Shown one piece after another: positions 53,171-61,450 of a stretch of DNA of 64,000 nucleotides (the stretch's first letter is position 1; each line of letters begins with the position of its first letter). The stretch lies in assembly GCA_005772855.1 (NCBI GenBank), contig SXIK01000219.1:55120-119119 (forward strand), read 5' to 3'. A program made the translations under genes and the position numbers. The notes beneath the pieces were generated by a model. It saw nothing but the letters and a program-made list of their open reading frames with translations, had not been told where the DNA came from and did no database searches. The stretch is from Planctomycetia bacterium (lineage in GTDB: Bacteria > Planctomycetota > UBA8108 > SXIK01).

Positions 53171-55018
53171 CTATGCGTTCTCACGGAGCCAAATCTCGAC
53201 CAGCAAGAGCACTTGAAAGAGGTAGCCGTGGTTGCCGGTGCCGCTGCGAGTCTCATGGATGAGTCGGCGCAGCGTCGCTTTCTGAATCATTCCTCTGTCG
53301 AGCGACTCGGGCGAGAGCAGGATGGACTCGACGGTCTCTATCAAGCGCTTCTTCATCCAGGCGTCGAAGTTGTGATAGTGACGGTATCCGTAAACGTTCA
53401 GGCGTTTCAGAGCCGTGTTGACCTTGTCCAGAACTGACTCGACCAGCGGGGATGCGTCGGCGGCTGCGCCGGTGTTTGAGTTCCGCACTTTCAAGAGAGT
53501 CGGCAGGTTGCGCCGGACAATCTCACGGTGAATCTCGACTCCCTCTCGCCAGGAGGGGGGCATTCGCAGCAGCACCTTGAGGTAATCAACCTCCACGTAG
53601 GGCAGGCGAATCTCATGCAGGCTCCGGAACAAGTCGATCGAAGGCGTGGTAAACCGCCTGTGAACCTCGTTGAGATAGATGTAACTGCAGAGGTTGACGG
53701 GGGACAAATCAATGCCGCGCAGCGCCGTGGAAAGCGAGTTCGGGGCCTGGCCGGCCATCTGGCGTGCCCAGGGCTCGGTGAACAACTTGGGCAGCATCTC
53801 CTCGCGTCCGACGTGGCCAAGGCGGCTCATGAGGTAAGGCACCAGCTCCTCGCTCGTGCGCATCGCGCCAATGTGCTCATCGGTGTGGCACGGCCAGGCC
53901 TGGCCGTGCTTTGCCAGCTCTCCGCCGTGGCCGCGCAGGAGGATGCGGATGTCGGAGCGCTGGAGGAAACGATAAGCTAGCATTTCCGTCAGGCCGTGGC
54001 TGAGGTACATGCCATCGGTCATGACTATCATGGCCCTCAAGCTCTCTGCGAAGTCGCCGAGATAGCCCTCGTTCAGCTCGAAGAAGGTGTGTTGAGTGCC
54101 CGCGATCCTGGCCAACTGGCTGGCGATTACCTGATCGGCGCAGCCGCGGACGCCAAGGGTGTAGCTCGAGATTTTCTTGTTCTTGCAGTCGAGAGCGCTC
54201 AGGATCGTTCGACTGTCGAGTCCTCCGGAAAGCGAAAGGCCCACGGAGGAGTTCCCTTGACTCGCTCGCGCCACGACCCTCGAAAAGGTCTCAATGAGCT
54301 CGGCAAAGCACTCTGCCTTTGGCCGGTCCGTGCACTGAAACGCACTGACAACGTGCCAGTAGCGTTCGGGAGCCGAGACCTTGAGCCCTGATTTCCAGCC
54401 CACGGTCAGGGTGGATGCCGGAGGGAGCAGCTCGACGCCCTGGGCCAGGGTCTTCTCACCGATGAGAAATCCGAACGCGAGGTAGTCTGCCAGCGCCTGT
54501 GGGTTCAGCTTGATTTGCACGGCGGGATCCCGCAACACACAGCGCAAGGCCGTGGCGAATACGAAGCGGGTTGATCCAGCAAACCAGTAGAGAGGGTGGG
54601 AGCCCACTCGATCCGTGATCAAGATGGCCTGACCTTTTTCTTCGTCGACCACCACGGCGCAGTACGTCCCTTCGAGACGTTCCGCGAGCTGGTTTCCTTC
54701 TTGACGGTAGAGAGCCGCCAGGACCCCGGCTGGGCCGGGTGCGGGCTCCACGCCGTGCTCTCTCAGCGATGTCCTCAGCGCCACTTCGTTGTACAGATCT
54801 CCATGGAAGAGGACCTGAATGGAGGCGCCAGCCTGGAGCTGCGGATCCGGGCAAAAGATGCCGTGGTGGACACGGCCGAGCGCCCAGCCAGCCTGGACGT
54901 TGACCCCATGCTCCCGCGGTCCCTGGAATCCCTGTTCCAGAGGGACTCGCATGCGATTGAATATCTGCTGAAGACTGGAGCAGGATCCGCTCTGAATGGC
55001 GCCAACAAGACCGGGCAC
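53171..55018 (-). CDS. Asparagine-synthetase-like protein without the catalytic Cys
   Basis: A 615-aa protein of the class II amidotransferase and asparagine-synthetase B type. It starts with GTG at 55018, preceded by GGAG nine bases upstream, and reads MPGLVGAIQ, so the glutaminase nucleophile Cys2 is Pro. The synthetase domain is intact: the pyrophosphate loop SLSGGLDSRTILSAL (SGGLDS at 264-269) and the region GHGGELAKHGQ. Without Cys2 it probably cannot hydrolyse glutamine and would need another nitrogen source or do a different ATP-driven ligation. Such variants occur in polysaccharide and exosortase-linked loci. It lies behind the prenyltransferase group with a 257-bp gap. Confidence 0.85.
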   Translation of the reverse strand: MPGLVGAIQSGSCSSLQQIFNRMRVPLEQGFQGPREHGVNVQAGWALGRVHHGIFCPDPQLQAGASIQVLFHGDLYNEVALRTSLREHGVEPAPGPAGVLAALYRQEGNQLAERLEGTYCAVVVDEEKGQAILITDRVGSHPLYWFAGSTRFVFATALRCVLRDPAVQIKLNPQALADYLAFGFLIGEKTLAQGVELLPPASTLTVGWKSGLKVSAPERYWHVVSAFQCTDRPKAECFAELIETFSRVVARASQGNSSVGLSLSGGLDSRTILSALDCKNKKISSYTLGVRGCADQVIASQLARIAGTQHTFFELNEGYLGDFAESLRAMIVMTDGMYLSHGLTEMLAYRFLQRSDIRILLRGHGGELAKHGQAWPCHTDEHIGAMRTSEELVPYLMSRLGHVGREEMLPKLFTEPWARQMAGQAPNSLSTALRGIDLSPVNLCSYIYLNEVHRRFTTPSIDLFRSLHEIRLPYVEVDYLKVLLRMPPSWREGVEIHREIVRRNLPTLLKVRNSNTGAAADASPLVESVLDKVNTALKRLNVYGYRHYHNFDAWMKKRLIETVESILLSPESLDRGMIQKATLRRLIHETRSGTGNHGYLFQVLLLVEIWLRENA

Positions 55019-55447
55019 GGCCTATTCTCCAGGGGTTTTCCAAGTTCAGACAATTTATGGGAATCGCGCGAACCGAAGCTTCCTGCGGCCCTTGAGCCTG
55101 ACATCATGGACGAGGCAGCAGATCGGGTTACAAGAATCCATGGCAGATCGTCGACAATTCCTGGGGAGCAACTTGAAGCGTCCCTGAAGCCCATCGCGAA
55201 GCATCAGAGTTCCTGCGCATCGGCCTCGCCAGTTTGTGCTATCCAGGTTCCGAAGCGGGTGAAGTGCACGTCAAACCGCCAGGTACCACGTGCCCAAGAC
55301 AGGGGTCGGGAACTTGGTGTGGGCGTCGGGCACCCGCAAGGAGGAATCCAAAGCCATTCTCCCGAGCCCCCCTCGGCATGCAACGCTTCAAGACAACCGC
55401 GTCTTCTAGGGCAAACTGGCGTGGGGAGGCCGTGTGTCGCGGCCGGC
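55019..55447. other. Gap upstream of the asparagine-synthetase-like gene
   Basis: I see no convincing gene. The ribosome binding site GGAG for the downstream gene is at the left end. No good promoter could be called; minus-strand CATAAATT near 55055 is a weak -10 candidate without a -35. Confidence 0.4.
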
Positions 55448-57709
55448 TCATTCTTCCTGGATCTCCAGCACTTGGTCGACCTTCACATCCCTGAGGACCT
55501 GCGTCTTGCCGGACACCGGCCAGGTGATCTCGAGGGACTGGATGGTGTCAGCCGATCCAAGGCCGATCTCCTGTTGAAGGCTGGAGGCGCCGAAGCTGCC
55601 GCCCGTACCCACGCACGCATGCACTTCACGCGGTCCCCTGGCAGTCGTCAGGACCAGCCGGATCCTCGCTCCGATGCCGGAGCGATTGGTGCGCGTGCCG
55701 CGCAGCCGCAAGGTGATCCAGTGATTGCCGTGGCCGGGATTCTCGAAGAGACAGCTCCTGAACCCGTCGCCGCTGTACCTTCCTCCCATGACGGCGTAAA
55801 GGTCCTGGTCTCCGTCTCCGTCGATGTCACCGAACGCCACGGCGTTGCCCTTCTGGACATGGCCGACCCGTGCCGAGGTCGTCACATCATCGAACGACTT
55901 GCCCTCGATGTTCAGGAACATCCGGTTGGGCACCAGGAGGCTCAAATCGTGTCCCCCCGTGCCCAGATAAATGTCGGGGAAGCCGTCGTTGTCGAGGTCG
56001 CCGAAGTTGGCGCCCATGACGAAGACTACCCGATCCAGCCGTTTTTCATGGGTGACGTCGGCAAAAGTTCCGTCGCGATTGTTGCGATATAGCCTGGGGA
56101 CTTCGCTCGTGTGAGGCTGTCCCAGATACATCGCCGCGAGATCATGTATTGAGGTTGGTTTGAAGCCGGCGACGAAAATGTCGGACCACCCGTCGTTGTC
56201 AAAATCGAAGAACCAGGTCGCGTAGCTGAAAAATGGAGCGGCGACGCGGGCGCGGTCGGTCACATCCCGAAACTTCCACCCCTTCTTGCCACCGGCCTGG
56301 CCGCCAGACGTTGCTGCGCCCTCATTGCGCAGGAGCACGTTGGTCTGGCCCGAGCGCGACAGGTACAGATCCATCCAGCCATCGTTGTCGTAGTCGCCCC
56401 ACGCAGCTCCCTTGACGGAGCCGAGGTCGTCAAGACCGCAAGCACCACCGATTTCGGTAAACGATAGCCCCTTCTCATTGTGGTACAGAAAGGGTCTGTG
56501 CGTTCCCAGTCGGTCTTCTTCGTGGCCGATGAAGAGGTCCACCCATCCGTCGTTGTCGAAATCGCCCCAGATCCCGACCGTCCCGGAGTGGGAGACTCTC
56601 ATGCCGACTTCCCGCGTGACCTCCTCAAACGTGCCGTCGCCCTTGTTCCTCAGCAGCGAGTGTGGGTAGGCCTCTCCCCCGAGCCAGCCACCGCGCAAGA
56701 CGAGTACGTCCGGGTGGCCGTCGTTGTCATAGTCGGCGTGTGAGAGGTTTGTCCCGCCAACCTGACCCGAGAGTCCGGCCTTCTCGGTTCGCTCCTCGAA
56801 GGACTTGTTGCCCCGATTCCAGAAGTAACGCACTGTCTCCTCGAGGCTGCGTGAAGAAGTCATCAGGTCGAGCCGGCCATCGCCGTCAATATCCTCGAGA
56901 ATGCAGCCGCCGGCGTGCCCGAACACGTCGACGCCTTGTTGCGTCGCCACGTTCTTGAACTGTCCAATGTCTGAGTCCGATGCAAAGACGCGTGGTGGAA
57001 TGAGCCATTCAGCCGGGACGCCCTGTGGATACTCCTCGAGTGTCATGTACAGTAGATTGATCAGCCAGCGGGCCCCTAGATCGTTGGGATTGGCCCCCAG
57101 GATCTCGCTCAGAGTCTTGATGGCCGCGTGCGCGCCTGCCTTCTTGGAATGAACGCCGCCTCCGCGTATCGGAAACAGGCAGGAATCCGAATTATGCGAG
57201 CATACGCAGTTGTCTTGTTCGGCGATCCTGAGATGACAAATCGCGGTAAGCTCTCTCGCCAGCGCCAGGATTTCGGCGGCACGCTCCCGTTTGATCGGGG
57301 ACGAGGGAGACTCCACCAGCTCCCGCACCCCGGCGAGGGTGTGCAGAGCCTCGTCGTTCTGGTTGTTCCACAGGAGCTCACGTGTCAGCCGGAAGCGAAG
57401 ATCGACGTTTGACTTTATGGTCGCCGCAGCCGCGATGGCGGCCTGCAAGGCGGGGATCGACTCCGGGCTGTTGGTCATCCACGCAGTGACGATGGATCCG
57501 TCCGCGAGCGTGGCGCGAGCACGCCTTTCCGTCTCGCGGGTCTGGCGGAGGATCGTCGGTGTGAGAGATGCGCCAGAGCCGGAGGATTTGGGCGGCTCCG
57601 ATCCCGCTGCAGTCGGAGGGGCTTTCGGGACCATCAAGGCCGTCGCCACGACGGCCCCAAGGACTCCCGTGCTGAAAATAATCCAATTCCTGCTGGCTGC
57701 TAGCTGCAT
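55448..57709 (-). CDS. CRTAC1/ASPIC-UnbV FG-GAP repeat protein
   Basis: A 753-aa secreted protein. Residues about 8-28 are a signal peptide or membrane anchor (WIIFSTGVLGAVVATALMV). A helical N-terminal part with TPR-like character follows (to about 250), then a seven-bladed FG-GAP/VCBS propeller with repeated calcium-type loops (DIDGDGRLDLM, DYDNDGHPDVL, DFDNDGWVDLF, DYDNDGWMDLY, DLDNDGFPDIY, DIDGDGDQDLY). The C-terminal ASPIC/UnbV domain is clear: LRGTRTNRSGIGARIRLV and GGSFGASSLQQEIGLGSADT. The middle contains an unusual Cys-rich insert (QDNCVCSHNSDSCLF). Such proteins are common in planctomycetes, mostly uncharacterised. It starts at the ATG at 57709. Confidence 0.92.
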   Translation of the reverse strand: MQLAASRNWIIFSTGVLGAVVATALMVPKAPPTAAGSEPPKSSGSGASLTPTILRQTRETERRARATLADGSIVTAWMTNSPESIPALQAAIAAAATIKSNVDLRFRLTRELLWNNQNDEALHTLAGVRELVESPSSPIKRERAAEILALARELTAICHLRIAEQDNCVCSHNSDSCLFPIRGGGVHSKKAGAHAAIKTLSEILGANPNDLGARWLINLLYMTLEEYPQGVPAEWLIPPRVFASDSDIGQFKNVATQQGVDVFGHAGGCILEDIDGDGRLDLMTSSRSLEETVRYFWNRGNKSFEERTEKAGLSGQVGGTNLSHADYDNDGHPDVLVLRGGWLGGEAYPHSLLRNKGDGTFEEVTREVGMRVSHSGTVGIWGDFDNDGWVDLFIGHEEDRLGTHRPFLYHNEKGLSFTEIGGACGLDDLGSVKGAAWGDYDNDGWMDLYLSRSGQTNVLLRNEGAATSGGQAGGKKGWKFRDVTDRARVAAPFFSYATWFFDFDNDGWSDIFVAGFKPTSIHDLAAMYLGQPHTSEVPRLYRNNRDGTFADVTHEKRLDRVVFVMGANFGDLDNDGFPDIYLGTGGHDLSLLVPNRMFLNIEGKSFDDVTTSARVGHVQKGNAVAFGDIDGDGDQDLYAVMGGRYSGDGFRSCLFENPGHGNHWITLRLRGTRTNRSGIGARIRLVLTTARGPREVHACVGTGGSFGASSLQQEIGLGSADTIQSLEITWPVSGKTQVLRDVKVDQVLEIQEE

Positions 57710-58772
57710 GCGAACTCCTTCTCCTGGCAGACGAGGCCAAGGTTTGCTTGCGCTGGCTTCTGAAGCAGGCCTTGCCTGTGGACGCTTTCTTGAGGCTCCG
57801 CGCAGGAGCCGCCTTGGGACCCGGCAATACTTCCTCGACAGCTCGATAATCCCCAGGGAATCAGGGGCCGAGCTTCAGGACTTTAACTTCGTCCTCACAT
57901 CTTTTATTAGACTCTGGCAGTGGCCAACGCGCAACCGCGAGCAGCGAAAGTCTGGGCGCTCCAGGCCGGTTGCGTTTCGGGCCCGCTGACGATGTCTGCC
58001 GGGGCCCAGAAAGTGATGCCTTTCCCGATACCAGGAGGACGTGAGCAGTGGTGCTCAGGGATTCAGCACGAGATTTTGGGCACCACGGAGGCTGAAAGCC
58101 GCGCAGAGCGGGATGGTTCTCTTCTGCTGCCAGGATCCGTCGTGAAAGCCGACAGTCAGGGTTCGAGGGGCAATCACCGAGCCGAAAAATCAGTGTGTGC
58201 ATGCAGGGGAGGGAACTCACCGCCCGCGGTTCAAGAAGGATAGTGCCTCCTCTGCTGAAGACACGTCCTGAGCGAGGCGCGTGGCCGGGGTGCAGATCCA
58301 GTGTGGCTGGACGCCCTGGCTACCCGCCAAACTCTTACCAAACGGGTCGAATTGGCGGGGCAGAATGGGATTTCACCCTGAAAAAACTACCTGCTAACTG
58401 CAGTTTGGTAACGAAGCCCGTGACCCCGCCGGCCTCGCGGTCAAATCAATTCGAAGGCTCGGCTTACGACACGCTTTGCGACCAGCTGATCCCCACGGGG
58501 CACAGGACTTGCTTTGCTCAGCATTGGTTCTGAAGCATCGAGGTTCACCCCGGAGGGGTCTGGAAGGCCTCCTTGCTCTCTCTTGGAGTGCGACAGGCGC
58601 ACGCTTCGCCGACCGTAATTCGCCGAAGTCAAAGTCAAGCGAAGTCGAGGAAAGAAAGATTGTTGTATTGCCGTGTTGGTGCGGCGACGTCCTGCCCGAA
58701 TAGCTCCTCCAGGGAGGAACCGGCCGCAGAGGCCTCTGGCAGGGCGTAAACAAGTGATAAGGAGGGATTCCA
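57710..58772. other. Long non-coding interval (1063 bp), no gene recognised
   Basis: This is the longest gap in the window. Reading frames in it are short or antisense and have no family similarity that I can see. The right end holds the ribosome binding site AAGGAGG for the G8 gene at 58773 and a GC-rich inverted segment near 58710-58745 (CCGCAGAGGCCTCTGGC). It could hold a decayed gene or long leaders. Confidence 0.45.
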
Positions 58773-60998
58773 ATGAGACGCTCCACGTGTCTTTTCATTA
58801 TCGTCTTACTGATGTGCGCCCACGGAAGCGGCGCGCTTGCGCAGCACGTGTTGCCGAACGACACGATTCCTGATTTTTGTGCCTCGCCCTCGATTCGAAG
58901 CGTGGCCTCGGGAAGGTGGTCGAGCGCATCGACGTGGTCACCTGCGCGAGTGCCGCAGAGCAATGACTCCGTGCTGATCAGCGCGGGGACCACCGTGACC
59001 TTCGACCGAACCTTGACGTTCGCACTCAACGCTGTGGGGATTGATGGCATTCTCCAGTTCGACACGACGGTGTCGACGCGTTTGTGGGCTGCCAACGTCG
59101 AGGTCAATCCCGATGGGGCGCTCCTCATCGGATCGGCGGCGCAGCCGGTGCCGGCCTCGGTGAAGGCGGAGATCGTCATCGCCAACAAGGCCGTGACCGA
59201 CGCCGCGCAGTACGGCACGGCACTCATCGTCATGGGCAAGGTGGTCCTGCACGGCGCCGCCAAGCGTTCGACCTTCGTCCGTGTTTCGCAGGAACCCCGC
59301 CGGGGGCAGAACACCGTCACTCTCGAGAGTGCGGTTTCAGGGTGGCAGCCGGGCGATCGACTGTTCATCCCCGATACCCGGCACATGACGGGGGATCAAA
59401 TCGTGAACTGGGCACCGAAGGTCTCGCAGGGGGAGGAGCTTACTCTTCAGAGCGTTTCGGGGGACGGCAAGATTCTGACGCTTTCGAGTCCGCTCCAGTT
59501 CGATCACTTCGGGGCCCGTGATGGCGAGGGCGCGATCGATTTCCTGCCGCACGTCTGCAACCTGTCTCGCAATGTGATTGTCCGCTCGGAGATCCCAATC
59601 GGCCAGAGCGGAACAAAGGGGCACGTGCTCATCACGCACCGAGCCGACGCGGACATCCGCTACACGCAGTTCCGCGACCTTGGCCGCACTACAATCGATC
59701 CGCTCAACGACGCGACCAACCACATTGGGCGGTACGCTCTGCACATGCACCACCTGATGGGCCCACAGGTTACTCCGGCGAACGGCTACCAGTTCACTCT
59801 CATTGGCAATTCGGTGGATGGGGGGTCGACGGACAACAACATGAAGTGGGGAATCACGGTCCACAATAGCCACTACGGCCTGATCCAGGACAACGTGGTC
59901 TATAACTTTGGTGGTAGCCTGATCATGTTCGAGGACGGCTCGGAGAGCTTCAACACCGTGGATCATAACTTTGTTGCTCGTGCGCATGGCGGCGGCAACA
60001 ACGTTGCGGAAGGCACCGAAGGAACGGGCTTCTGGTTCCGCGGCCCAAACAACTATGTCCGCAATAACGTTGCGGCCGATGTGTGGGGCAATCAGCCCGA
60101 AGGCTCCTATGGATTCAAGTACTTCATGCGGTACCTGGGCAACGTCAAGGTGCCGAACTTCAAGGGCGCGGATACGTCCGTGAGCGGACAATTCACCGTA
60201 CGCGACGGGAACAAATTACCTCTCCCCGAATTCGAAAACAACGAGGTCTACTGCGCAGCGCAGGGGCTGACCTACTGGTGGGTGAATTCGTTCGACGTCA
60301 ACTGGAACCCTGCCGGCGAGGAGACGGTGATCAGGGATCTCAAGATCTGGCACGTCTTTAACGTAGCGGTTTACCATTACCCCTCCGCTCACATCACCTT
60401 CGACCGTTTGACGATCCGGGGTGCCAACCCAGCCGGAAGCGCTTGCTGCGGCAGGGGCTTCGTTGCGGGAGATTATGCGGCGGCTGAATTGGTCTTCCGA
60501 AACATCGACATCCAGGGCATGAATTTGGGAATTTGGCCCTCGACGGCTTCGTGGACGCCCCAGGTCATCGAGAATTCGTACATGCGAAACGTCACCGACA
60601 TAGGGCCGAATACGCTTTACAGCTCCAACGGCGGCAGCTGGTTGCCTCCCCGGCACCTGATTGTCCGGAACGTCAAGTTTGACGCGTGGCCCGGGAGTTC
60701 CCATCATGCCATCTCGATGGAATGGTCGGCCAACATTGGCAGTGCCCAGAACACCACTCAGCTTGACGAGGTGCTGGTCTACGCCTTCCAGGGAAACCCG
60801 AACGACAACTTCCGAGCTTACTACAACGTCCAGGCGTCTCAAAACGTCGCAGGAGGTCGCGCGCCCTGCACGAGCACTCGCCCGGAAGTTTATGGCATCG
60901 TTTGCCCAATCTCCGCGGATCCCTCGCCGCCGCCGCCGCCGGTGGTGGACACCGTGGCGCCGGCACCACCGAGTAACTTGCGTATAGTGACGCGATAG
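58773..60998 (+). CDS. Secreted G8-domain beta-helix protein
   Basis: A 741-aa secreted protein. A signal peptide (MRRSTCLFIIVLLMCAHGSG, cut near ALAQ) is followed by a G8 domain at about 45-165 (GRWSSASTWSPARVPQSNDS, ILQFDTTVSTRLWAANVEVN), then a right-handed beta-helix of repeats (YALHMHHLMGP, FTLIGNSVDGGSTDNNMKWG, HNFVARAHGGGNNVAEGTEG). This is the layout of CEMIP/TMEM2-type proteins, some of which are hyaluronidases. The ATG follows AAGGAGGGATTCC. The C-terminus stops abruptly at DTVAPAPPSNLRIVTR, which looks like the first strand of a fibronectin type III domain, so the protein may be C-terminally shortened. Repeat copy D begins six bases after the stop. Confidence 0.88.
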   Translation: MRRSTCLFIIVLLMCAHGSGALAQHVLPNDTIPDFCASPSIRSVASGRWSSASTWSPARVPQSNDSVLISAGTTVTFDRTLTFALNAVGIDGILQFDTTVSTRLWAANVEVNPDGALLIGSAAQPVPASVKAEIVIANKAVTDAAQYGTALIVMGKVVLHGAAKRSTFVRVSQEPRRGQNTVTLESAVSGWQPGDRLFIPDTRHMTGDQIVNWAPKVSQGEELTLQSVSGDGKILTLSSPLQFDHFGARDGEGAIDFLPHVCNLSRNVIVRSEIPIGQSGTKGHVLITHRADADIRYTQFRDLGRTTIDPLNDATNHIGRYALHMHHLMGPQVTPANGYQFTLIGNSVDGGSTDNNMKWGITVHNSHYGLIQDNVVYNFGGSLIMFEDGSESFNTVDHNFVARAHGGGNNVAEGTEGTGFWFRGPNNYVRNNVAADVWGNQPEGSYGFKYFMRYLGNVKVPNFKGADTSVSGQFTVRDGNKLPLPEFENNEVYCAAQGLTYWWVNSFDVNWNPAGEETVIRDLKIWHVFNVAVYHYPSAHITFDRLTIRGANPAGSACCGRGFVAGDYAAAELVFRNIDIQGMNLGIWPSTASWTPQVIENSYMRNVTDIGPNTLYSSNGGSWLPPRHLIVRNVKFDAWPGSSHHAISMEWSANIGSAQNTTQLDEVLVYAFQGNPNDNFRAYYNVQASQNVAGGRAPCTSTRPEVYGIVCPISADPSPPPPPVVDTVAPAPPSNLRIVTR

Positions 60999-61003
60999 CC
61001 ATT

Positions 61004-61062
61004 GCATACTCCTTGCGGGGGAGCCTTGGTCAAGATGTCCCAAGCATGGCCGCGCGGAGTAC
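61004..61062. repeat. Intergenic repeat, copy D (short form)
   Basis: About 59 bp with only the ends of the repeat: GCATACTCCTTGCGGGGGAG, then CTTGGTCAAGATGTCCCAAG and CATGGCCGCGCGGAGTAC. TACTCC (61007-61012) and GGAGTA (61056-61061) form a perfect 6-bp terminal inverted repeat. It looks like an internal deletion derivative of copy C and lies immediately after the G8 gene. Confidence 0.7.
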
Positions 61063-61091
61063 AGGAGCGTGAAAGTTTCGCAGCGCCCGGA

Positions 61092-61136
61092 GGACGAGGT
61101 CAATCGCCAATGCGATGGCCTCGTCCTCTTTTTTTT
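61092..61136 (+). terminator. Strong Rho-independent terminator
   Basis: GGACGAGG (61092-61099) pairs with CCTCGTCC (61119-61126), extended by ATCGC/GCGAT in the loop, followed by CTC and TTTTTTTT. It ends the G8 transcript and separates repeat copies D and C. Confidence 0.9.
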
Positions 61137-61155
61137 GCTGCGGCGAACTGCTCTT

Positions 61156-61312
61156 GCGTATACTTTTCGCAAGGGAGGAAGACCTCCCCTGCAGTGGGCG
61201 TCTGGCGGCGCCCTTCCCCCTCCTCGGCGCTCGATAAGCGCCAGGCGCCTCCGGCGCCGATGGTGGGGGAGCGTTGGTCAAGATGTCCCAACGCATGGCC
61301 CTGCGGAGTCTA
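61156..61312. repeat. Intergenic repeat, copy C (longest)
   Basis: The fullest copy, about 157 bp: GGGAGGAAGACCTCCCCTGC, a CTGGCGGCGCCC block, CTCCTCGGCGCTCGATAAGC, GCGCCTCCGGCGCCGATGG, GGAGCGTTGGTCAAGATGTC and CATGGCCCTGCGGAGTCTA. GGCGCTCGATAAGCGCC and GGCGCCTCCGGCGCC can form hairpins. It lies between the terminator and the hydrolase gene. Confidence 0.75.
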
Positions 61313-61450
61313 ATTATCTGGCGCATGAGTCACTCGGTAGTCGAGAGCCCCTTCGAGCTGCACACCCTGTCAGATGCGTGAAGCGAACCAGTCCCCCAAC
61401 CGAGAACAGACCTACTGAAGACCCCACTGCGACGATCTCTTCGTCCCCGA

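Noticed and set aside
61030..61326. Small reading frames in the repeat copies, similar between copies
   Set aside because: The frames are not consistently open, differ in frame and stops between copies A, B, C and D, and lack ribosome binding sites, so similarity is at DNA level.
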